In this document: positions 1 to 4,563 of the stretch, one piece after another | Layout: the number at the start of each line of letters is the position of its first letter | Numbering within the stretch: position 1 is the stretch's first letter | NCBI GenBank assembly: GCA_937934465.1 | Contig: CALGZO010000168.1 | Coordinates: 1 to 5,037 of the forward strand | DNA from: an uncultured Fimbriimonadales bacterium | GTDB taxonomy: Bacteria > Armatimonadota > Fimbriimonadia > Fimbriimonadales > GBS-DC | Reading direction: 5' to 3' | Length of the DNA: 5,037 nucleotides | Made by a program: the position numbers and the translations under genes | The notes under the pieces: generated by a model | The model's database searches: none | The model's input: the letters and a program-made list of their open reading frames with translations, nothing else | What the model was told of the DNA's origin: nothing

Positions 1-321
1 CCTGAACAGAAGGAAAAGTCCAAGTTAGATAAGGAATTCTGGATTATGATAAAGAAGAGCGATGTTTGGACGATTAAGCCTGAAGGGAGCGGCGACAATC
101 GCGACCATGTGGCGCCATTTCCAGTGGAGCTGCCCTACCGAATCATCAAGGCGTACAGTTATGTGGGCGAAACTGTTTTGGATCCTTTTGTTGGCTCGGG
201 CGCGACCCTGCTTGCGGCAGCGATGCTGGAGCGCAACGGAATCGGCTACGAGATTAACCCACAGATTGCCGCAGGCGCATTGGAACGCTTAAACCCATCT
301 CTCGGATTTTCCAGTTGCTGA
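1..321 (+). CDS. DNA N4-cytosine/N6-adenine methyltransferase, C-terminal part (5' end outside window)
   Basis: The reading frame is open from the first base of the window, so this is the last 106 residues of a longer protein; the ATG at 46 is internal. The segment matches the end of a permuted (beta-class type) SAM-dependent DNA methyltransferase. A motif X-like region (VW at residues 22-23, HVAPFPVEL from residue 36) is followed by motif I, VLDPFVGSG (about residues 59-67), the AdoMet-binding loop, and then an acidic GYEIN segment (about residues 83-87). The catalytic (D/N/S)PP(Y/W) motif and target-recognition domain would lie upstream, outside the window. Base choice is AT-richer than in the neighbours, especially over the first 70 bases, which is consistent with horizontal transfer of a methylase or restriction-modification locus. 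Family assignment is secure. The methylated base, the target site and any partner nuclease cannot be told from this fragment. Confidence 0.9.
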   Translation, partial: PEQKEKSKLDKEFWIMIKKSDVWTIKPEGSGDNRDHVAPFPVELPYRIIKAYSYVGETVLDPFVGSGATLLAAAMLERNGIGYEINPQIAAGALERLNPSLGFSSC

Positions 322-396
322 GAGAACCTCTTCAGACCGCTCAGTACATCCAGCAGCAGTGCATTTCTGAGGAGTGAAAGCCGACGCTACAGTGTA

Positions 397-416
397 CGAC
401 GCCAGGAATGGCGTCG
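397..416. repeat. Stem-loop 1: perfect 8-bp stem, GGAA loop
   Basis: CGACGCCA (397-404) and TGGCGTCG (409-416) are perfect inverted repeats around the tetranucleotide GGAA. Read on the + strand, this loop has the GNRA form that stabilises RNA hairpins. A short palindrome TACA-G-TGTA sits just upstream at 388-396, and the hexamer CGACGC is also found at 382-387. Confidence 0.8.
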
Positions 417-429
417 CACCTGCGCTGGT

Positions 430-449
430 CGTCGGCGGGGACGCCGACG
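430..449. repeat. Stem-loop 2: perfect 8-bp stem, GGGA loop
   Basis: CGTCGGCG (430-437) and CGCCGACG (442-449) pair perfectly around GGGA, again a GNRA-type tetraloop on the + strand. Two more pairs, U429-G450 and G428-U451, extend the stem only if the RNA is read from the + strand. On the - strand they would be A-C and C-A mismatches. The arm and loop lengths equal those of the first stem-loop. Confidence 0.8.
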
Positions 450-482
450 GTACGGATTTGGGTAGCGTTGCGGGGAACGGTG

Positions 483-509
483 GTGGCGCGACGCCACAAA
501 TGATGTGGC
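483..509. repeat. Overlapping alternative stem-loops
   Basis: GTGGCG (483-488) pairs with CGCCAC (492-497) across a 3-nt loop. The downstream arm can instead pair with sequence further on: GCCACA (493-498) with TGTGGC (504-509) across a 5-nt loop. The two helices share bases 493-497 and so exclude each other. The second also touches the first base of the large inverted repeat at 509. A weaker 4-bp hairpin, CGTT/AACG at 466-479, lies upstream. Confidence 0.6.
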
Positions 510-568
510 ATCCCTGCCGACTGCATCGAGGCGATATTCTCGCTAACACGGTGCAGGCGGCAGGGATG
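509..568. repeat. Large imperfect inverted repeat, two 20-nt arms
   Basis: The arms are 509-528 and 549-568. The outer 11 bp are perfect (CATCCCTGCCG at 509-519 with CGGCAGGGATG at 558-568). One A/G mismatch (520/557) follows, then eight more pairs (521-528 with 549-556), one of them U526-G551. Inside the apical part GCGA (531-534) can pair with TCGC (540-543). Outer wobbles G508-U569 and G507-U570 are possible only in + strand RNA. The repeat ends 12 nt beyond the stop of the - strand sulfide:quinone oxidoreductase gene, so it may protect or end that transcript, although no U-tract follows. Confidence 0.8.
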
Positions 569-580
569 TTCCCGCTCGCG

Positions 581-1837
581 CTACGCCAGTCCGCGCAGCA
601 TCAGGTTCCAATACATCCAAGGCAAGCCGTACTTCTTGAGTAGCCACATGTCTAACCGCTCTTTCTGGGTGTTAATAAACGGGACGGTGGGCGTAGGGCT
701 GTTGCTATAGTCGAACTCCGCCAGCACCATGCGTCCATAGGCGGTGACGAGCGGGCAGGATGTGTAGCCGTTATAGCGCTTGTCTGGCTGCTTGCCCTGC
801 ATCACTTTGAGCAGGTTGTTCACGACCACAGGGGCTTGCTTACGCACTGCCGCGCCTGTGCGCGAGGTGGGTAGCCCTGCCGCGTCGCCCAGCGAGAACA
901 CATTCGGATAGCGCGCATGCTGCAGCGTGTGGATATCGACCTCCACGAAGCCGACCATCTGCCCGTCTTGGTGGGCGAGCGGCGATTTGCGCACGAACTC
1001 TGGGGCATGCTGCGGCGGACCGATATGGAGCATATCGAACTCGATGGTGCGCGTCTCGCCCGGCTTATCTTTCAACGCGAAAGTCGCCGCCTTGCGCACA
1101 GGGTCCACCGCCACCAGCTCGTGTTTGGTCAATACCTCGATGCCGTAGCGGTCACATACGCCTTGCAACACGGCGCTGAACTCTGGCACGCCGAACAGCA
1201 CTCCCCCAGCGGTGGCGTAGATTACCTTCACGGGGCGTCCCATCATGCGGAAGTAGTCAGCCGCCATGTAGGCGATTTTCTGGGGCGCGCCGCCGCACTT
1301 GATGGTATAGCCCGGCTCGGCAGTGTTGGGCATCGTGAACAGCGCGACGCCCTCGCGTGTCTGCTGGATGAACTCCCAAGTCTTGGGCGCGAGGTCGTAG
1401 CCGTAGTTGGTGGAGACGCCGTTGCGCCCCAGCGTTTCGGATGCGCCTTGGATCTTATCCCAATCGGAGACCACGCCAGGCGCGACCACTAAGTAGTCAT
1501 ACTGCACGCGCGTACCACCACGAGTGCAGACAAGGTTCTGTTCGGGGTCAATCTCGACAGCGTGGTCTTGGATCCAGCGCACACCTTTGGGGATGTAGCG
1601 TGCTTCATCGCGTACACTCTGCTCGACAGGCACAACGCCTGCGCCCACGAGCGTCCACAAGGGCTGGTAGTAGTGTTTGGGGGACGGTTCGATAATCGCT
1701 ACATCGTGAATACCCTTTCGCGCTAACTGCGCGGCGACCGTGACGCCTGCAGTACCGCCGCCGATAATCACGACGCGGTGACGCGCGGTCTCACGCGCCT
1801 GTACAGTCGCGCTGCCTACTGCTGTGTAGGTTTGCAT
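581..1837 (-). CDS. sqr: Sulfide:quinone oxidoreductase, type II (SQRDL-like)
   Basis: This FAD enzyme oxidises sulfide to a persulfide/polysulfide and passes the electrons to the membrane quinone pool. It acts peripherally on the membrane, in detoxification or energy gain. The 418-residue product has a Rossmann FAD motif (VVIIGGGTAG, 22-31), the family signature HYYQPLWTLVGAG (55-67), the redox Cys181 in KCGGAPQK, a second FAD contact region with GD (317-318) and LPTSRTGAA, and the second redox cysteine, Cys361, in GYTSCPLVT. This two-cysteine pattern is that of type II SQR, as in the human mitochondrial enzyme. The protein ends at MLRGLA without the longer hydrophobic tail of the human protein. 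The start at 1837 is chosen because GGAGGTG (1844-1850) stands 6 nt before it. The longer frame starting at 1852 would use this Shine-Dalgarno sequence as codons. The gene lies 62 nt after the mcsB-like stop, or 47 nt from the longer start, and is probably co-transcribed with it. Confidence 0.95.
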   Translation of the reverse strand: MQTYTAVGSATVQARETARHRVVIIGGGTAGVTVAAQLARKGIHDVAIIEPSPKHYYQPLWTLVGAGVVPVEQSVRDEARYIPKGVRWIQDHAVEIDPEQNLVCTRGGTRVQYDYLVVAPGVVSDWDKIQGASETLGRNGVSTNYGYDLAPKTWEFIQQTREGVALFTMPNTAEPGYTIKCGGAPQKIAYMAADYFRMMGRPVKVIYATAGGVLFGVPEFSAVLQGVCDRYGIEVLTKHELVAVDPVRKAATFALKDKPGETRTIEFDMLHIGPPQHAPEFVRKSPLAHQDGQMVGFVEVDIHTLQHARYPNVFSLGDAAGLPTSRTGAAVRKQAPVVVNNLLKVMQGKQPDKRYNGYTSCPLVTAYGRMVLAEFDYSNSPTPTVPFINTQKERLDMWLLKKYGLPWMYWNLMLRGLA

Positions 1838-1843
1838 CGCATA

Positions 1844-1850
1844 CACCTCC
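1844..1850 (-). promoter_or_regulatory. Shine-Dalgarno sequence that decides the sqr start
   Basis: On the minus strand GGAGGTG is followed by a 6-nt spacer (TATGCG) and then ATG at 1837. An in-frame ATG at 1852 overlaps the first G of this site and has no good ribosome-binding site of its own, so an annotation beginning at 1852 would be five codons too long. The strong site also lets sqr be translated independently of the gene before it. Confidence 0.85.
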
Positions 1851-1899
1851 ATAGAGTTAGAGGCAAGTGGGGCGCGAAAGGATTCAAAGGCGATGTGGG

Positions 1900-2910
1900 T
1901 TAGGGGGTTTCATATTTCCAGAGCCGCTCGCGCAGCCAATCGGCGCGTTCTTTGGCGGCGTGTTCAGGCTCTGGCGGTGGATAGACCGCCGCTTCGAACA
2001 GCAGTCTATCGGCGAAGTCGCGTCGGGCGTCTTGGTAATCGAGCATTGCCCGCATGCGATACACGGCTAAGGCGCGCAGGGTCGTTCCCAGCGAGAGGCT
2101 CTCGGAGTAGCGCAGGGTGGCTTGGAGTTCGCGCCATTCCTCTTCGAGGGCGTCGCGTTGCAGGTGGGCGCGCGCCTCGCGTTCGGCGTCGATAAGCGTG
2201 CGCAGCGTGCCGCGCAGCCGCGCCAGCAGTTCGTCCAGCGGCGCGTCCTTGCCCAGCAGCGAGATTTGCACATAGCCCTCGAACGCCAAGCTGCCCTCGC
2301 CGTATAGCCCGCGCGTGTGGCAGCCCAGCGCTTGCAACGCTTCCAGCCAGCGCGTGATTTGACGCGCCCGCTGCAACCCCATCAGGTGCGCCAGCAGCCC
2401 CAGCCGAATGCCCGAACCGAGATTAATCGGCGACGCCGTGAGATAGCCTCGCTTGGGCGACCGCGCCCACAGCAGCGGCATCCGCGCCAACGCCTGCTCC
2501 CAGCTCAGCAGGCTTTCCGACAACACTTGCGGCTGCCAGCCCGCGCTGGTGATTTGCAGGCGGAGGTGATCCTCCTCGTTGACGACGGCGACCACACTGC
2601 CCGTATCGTTGAGCAGCGCCCAGCGGTGGGGCAACGCTGTGAGCAGCGCAGGGCTAATCACACGCGCGCCCACCAGACGCGCACGCTCCTGCAAACAGAG
2701 ACGGCTCAACTCAATCGCATGCACGAGACCCGCCGCACGCAGCGCGCTCGTCAACTCGCGCGCGACGCTCTCCAACTGCGCCTCGCTCGCCCGATGCGGG
2801 AACGGATAGCGCGCCAAGTTCCGCGCTAAACGCACCCGCCCCGAAATCACCACATCCCGATCAGGCGCAGGCGCGTCCAACCAACTTGCCGACACAAGAG
2901 CAACGCCCAT
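1900..2910 (-). CDS. mcsB: McsB-like protein arginine kinase (phosphagen kinase family), with altered key residues
   Basis: McsB phosphorylates arginines on proteins to mark them for ClpCP degradation and to control heat-shock repression; McsA is its usual activator. The 336-residue product shows the family in order: DVVISGRVRLARN (19-31, nucleotide phosphate binding), NEEDHLRLQ (111-119, with catalytic-type Glu113), RGYLTASPINLGSG (154-167), GEGS (204-207, with catalytic-type Glu205) and a C-terminal RERL helix (327-330). Compared from memory with Bacillus subtilis McsB there are three oddities. The conserved Cys of TSCPTN (Cys167) is Ser160. The QISNQITLG stretch is about three residues shorter (QISLLG, 215-220). 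The RDxxRA phosphoarginine-sensing motif reads AAKERA (318-323). It may therefore be a weakened, divergent or differently regulated kinase. The start at 2910 gives an N-terminus of normal length and sits 9 nt after a -10 box with no Shine-Dalgarno, suggesting a leaderless mRNA. No mcsA, ctsR or clpC is in the window. Confidence 0.88.
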   Translation of the reverse strand: MGVALVSASWLDAPAPDRDVVISGRVRLARNLARYPFPHRASEAQLESVARELTSALRAAGLVHAIELSRLCLQERARLVGARVISPALLTALPHRWALLNDTGSVVAVVNEEDHLRLQITSAGWQPQVLSESLLSWEQALARMPLLWARSPKRGYLTASPINLGSGIRLGLLAHLMGLQRARQITRWLEALQALGCHTRGLYGEGSLAFEGYVQISLLGKDAPLDELLARLRGTLRTLIDAEREARAHLQRDALEEEWRELQATLRYSESLSLGTTLRALAVYRMRAMLDYQDARRDFADRLLFEAAVYPPPEPEHAAKERADWLRERLWKYETP

Positions 2911-2916
2911 CCGTTA

Positions 2917-2927
2917 GGTATAATACC
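2917..2927. promoter_or_regulatory. Symmetric bidirectional -10 promoter element (GGTATAATACC)
   Basis: The 11-bp near-perfect palindrome GGTATAATACC is centred on base 2922. On the + strand it gives a consensus TATAAT (2919-2924); on the - strand it gives TATTAT (2920-2925). Each box ends 9 nt before an ATG: 2934 on the + strand and 2910 on the - strand. Both start codons are 12 nt from the centre. Transcription starting about 7 nt after each box would begin within about 3 nt of the ATG, so both mRNAs would be essentially leaderless, in keeping with the lack of Shine-Dalgarno sequences. No good -35 box is visible at 16-18 bp on either side. Alternatively the palindrome could also be an operator. 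Confidence 0.75.
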
Positions 2928-2933
2928 CACCGC

Positions 2934-3194
2934 ATGGGCTGGTGGAAGAAGACCGACTTCTGGATTGCGCTGATTCTGTTCGTTATCGGCATTATAGGCT
3001 TCGCGCGAGGCAACGCGGCTATCGCCGACCCAGGACAGGATGTCGACCCGCGCTTGGCATGGCTTTACCTGCTGGCGGCGGTGATTATGCTCGTCAACGG
3101 CGTCCTGTCGCACAAGCAGCACCTGCGCGATTTGGAAGAGCAACAGGCGAAAAAAGCCGCCCAAACCAGCCGACAGGAGGCGACCCCCCGATGA
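2934..3194 (+). CDS. Small two-TM membrane protein, unknown function
   Basis: The 86-residue product starts MGWWKKTDFW and has two hydrophobic helices, about residues 9-27 (IALILFVIGIIGF core) and 41-58 (LAWLYLLAAVIMLVNGVL). A short polar loop with Asp and Pro joins them. A highly charged, Gln/Lys/Glu-rich tail (about 59-86) may form a short coiled coil, and Lys residues near the N-terminus suggest both ends are cytoplasmic. I do not recognise a family. An upstream in-frame ATG at 2886 is rejected because it would lie inside the divergent gene and upstream of the -10 box; the ATG at 2934 follows TATAAT by 9 nt. The stop overlaps the next start (ATGA at 3191-3194), so the two genes are translationally linked. 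A membrane anchor or partner role for the downstream zinc-finger protein is speculation. Confidence 0.8.
   Translation: MGWWKKTDFWIALILFVIGIIGFARGNAAIADPGQDVDPRLAWLYLLAAVIMLVNGVLSHKQHLRDLEEQQAKKAAQTSRQEATPR
3175..3180 (+). promoter_or_regulatory. Shine-Dalgarno for the zinc-finger protein gene
   Basis: AGGAGG lies 10 nt before the ATG at 3191, inside the last codons of the upstream gene. It supports 3191 as a true start, even though the frame is open upstream past 2942. In contrast, the first gene of the operon has no such site. Confidence 0.85.
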
Positions 3195-3484
3195 TTAAGT
3201 GCGCCGAATGCGAGAAAATCTTAGACAAAGTGCCGCTCTGGTACAGCAGCGTCAACATCCGTTTCGTGTGCGACGAGTGCCGTAAGGTGAACCCGCAACA
3301 CTGGTTGCCCACGACTCTGGACGAGGATGAAGATCAGAAGGTGTTGGAGCGCGACGAGGACACCGCGTTCGTGGAAGGCGAGGTCAGTATCGAAGAGCTC
3401 GAAAAACGCGACCGCAAACGGCTCGTGGGCGAGACCGACGACCTGTTCGACGCCGACCTCGAAGAGGAACTGGATGAGGAATGA
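3191..3484 (+). CDS. Small CxxC/CxxC zinc-finger protein with acidic tail
   Basis: The 97-residue product begins MIKCAECEK and has two Cys pairs, Cys4/Cys7 and Cys27/Cys30 (C-x2-C-x19-C-x2-C), a likely four-cysteine zinc site. From about residue 43 on it is dominated by Asp and Glu (DEDED, SIEELEKRDRKR, ending EEELDEE), probably flexible or helical and strongly acidic. The frame is open well upstream, but the upstream part is the shadow of the preceding gene; AGGAGG at 3175 and the ATGA overlap fix the start at 3191. The finger at the extreme N-terminus resembles in spacing the first zinc finger of McsA, which starts MICxxC with a second CxxC about 20 residues later, but the McsA UVR domain is missing. 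It could equally be a generic zinc-ribbon regulator. The stop overlaps the next start by 4 nt. Confidence 0.82.
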   Translation: MIKCAECEKILDKVPLWYSSVNIRFVCDECRKVNPQHWLPTTLDEDEDQKVLERDEDTAFVEGEVSIEELEKRDRKRLVGETDDLFDADLEEELDEE

Positions 3485-4563
3485 ACCCTGAGTTTCGCGA
3501 CCTGCGCCCTGCCGAGCAAGCCGAGTGCTTAGACCTCTGGGCGCGGGTCTTCTCGCCCAGCCACGACTATTTTGAGCGATATTTTCAAGACCCGCTGTGG
3601 CAGCCGCGCTACACGCGCGTATGCGTCGTGGACGGCGCGCTTGTCGCCGCGATGCAGGTGGTGCGTCGCCCCGTGCGCCTGACCAACGGGCGCACACTCT
3701 GGATGGCTGGGATTGCGAATGTCGCTACGCTGCCCGAATATCGCGGACGCGGCTACGCCTCGCAACTACTGCTGGATTTGCACCAAGTGATGGACGCGGA
3801 TGACTTCGCGTTCGGGTTGCTCTTCACGGGCATCCACGACTTCTACGGCAGGCACGGTTGGGAGCGACTGCCGTTGCCTCTGTATCACGCGACGCCCGCG
3901 CCTGCGGAGCTATCAGGCTGGCGGTTCCGCGTCGCCGAGCCGAGCGACTTGACCGCCGTCCAACGCTGGTACGACGCCTTCTACGCCGACCATCCGCTGA
4001 GCGTCGCGCGCGACGACGCCTACTGGCGCATCTGGACGCGCTGGCACGACCCCAACTGGCGCAACAAATTCTACATCGCCGAAGATTCCAACGGCGTCGC
4101 GCGCGGCTATGTCGCGTTGGAAACCCATTATGCGACCGATTCGCAGGGCAACCGCGTTGTGAGCGCCATCAGCCTCGTGGAGTTGGGCAGCGCAGCGGGC
4201 GACGCCGACGCGCTCCACGCCCTTGTCCGCTTCGCGAGCCACACAGCGTATCAGACGGGCGCGTCGCTGGAGATTTACCTGCCCGAAACCGACATCCAGC
4301 GGTTCGTGCGCCCTATGCTGCCCGATGTGCAGTGGCTCGGTCAGGGCAGCGCGATGGCGCGGGTGTGTTGCTGGGAGAGCCTCTATGACGCGCTGGAGCA
4401 TCTGAGCGCGTCTGCGCCCGAGAATCTCGCCGCGCTGGGGCAGGCAGGCGCGCTCGCGCTGCTGTTCGGACTGCCCGCGCCTGAAGGCGTCTCAATTCCT
4501 GCGCCCCTGCGTGAACGCTACCCAACGCGCCCCGCCTGCTACTCGCCTGTCGACTCGTTCTGA
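3481..4563 (+). CDS. Eis-like GNAT family N-acetyltransferase
   Basis: The 360-residue protein has the layout of Eis-type acetyltransferases, which transfer the acetyl group of acetyl-CoA to an amine; the substrate here is unknown. The first GNAT domain (about 1-135) carries the acetyl-CoA motif VATLPEYRGRGYASQLL (81-97, with RGRGYA binding the pyrophosphate) and the FYGRHGWE segment (121-128) typical of the fold's end. A second, degenerate GNAT-like domain spans about 146-300. The C-terminal part (about 300-360) holds ALALLFGLP and ends in CYSPVDSF, reminiscent of the shortened SCP2-like tail of this family. The start overlaps the upstream stop (ATGA, 3481-3484), with purine-rich GAAGAGGA 12 nt before it, so translation is probably coupled. 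The 3' end overlaps the convergent membrane-protein gene by 25 nt. Family is confident; drug or protein target cannot be inferred. Confidence 0.88.
   Translation: MNPEFRDLRPAEQAECLDLWARVFSPSHDYFERYFQDPLWQPRYTRVCVVDGALVAAMQVVRRPVRLTNGRTLWMAGIANVATLPEYRGRGYASQLLLDLHQVMDADDFAFGLLFTGIHDFYGRHGWERLPLPLYHATPAPAELSGWRFRVAEPSDLTAVQRWYDAFYADHPLSVARDDAYWRIWTRWHDPNWRNKFYIAEDSNGVARGYVALETHYATDSQGNRVVSAISLVELGSAAGDADALHALVRFASHTAYQTGASLEIYLPETDIQRFVRPMLPDVQWLGQGSAMARVCCWESLYDALEHLSASAPENLAALGQAGALALLFGLPAPEGVSIPAPLRERYPTRPACYSPVDSF

Larger units (their letters stand above)
322..580. other. Convergent intergenic region holding a cluster of stem-loops
   Basis: This 259-bp gap lies between the methyltransferase stop and the end of the sulfide:quinone oxidoreductase gene, which converge on it. 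I find no convincing gene. Open frames exist on both strands but have low-complexity, unrecognisable translations. Positions 397-568 hold a succession of inverted repeats: 397-416, 430-449, a weak one at 466-479, 483-497 (with an alternative partner at 493-509) and 509-568. The hexamer GACGCC recurs at 398, 440 and 490, each time inside a stem. No T-tract follows any stem on either strand, so these are not textbook intrinsic terminators. The block could be a structured non-coding RNA, a MITE/REP-like dispersed element, or a bidirectional transcript-end structure. Confidence 0.6.

Noticed and set aside
289..549. Open frame of 86 codons (-) in the same gap
   Set aside because: It overlaps the methyltransferase end, shows no domain, and is Arg/Ser/Cys/Pro-rich as expected for a shadow of GC-rich DNA.
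322..580. CRISPR array or intrinsic terminator
   Set aside because: The stem-loops differ in sequence and spacing, so there are no direct repeats with spacers. None is followed by a T-tract on either strand.
374..643. Open frame of 89 codons (+) across the stem-loop region
   Set aside because: Its GTG start, Gly/Ala-rich unrecognisable product and run into the antisense of sqr suggest a chance frame. The inverted repeats explain this stretch better.
917..1492. Long antisense open frame of 191 codons opposite sqr
   Set aside because: It lies fully antisense to a clearly conserved gene and is His/Arg-rich without domain features, as expected from the codon bias of the real gene.
1838..1852. 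Five-codon N-terminal extension of sqr (ATG at 1852)
   Set aside because: The extension contains the Shine-Dalgarno sequence GGAGGTG, ideally spaced for the ATG at 1837.
2886..2933. Sixteen-codon N-terminal extension of the two-TM protein
   Set aside because: It would start upstream of the only -10 box and inside the divergent mcsB gene. The extra residues are polar and look non-coding.
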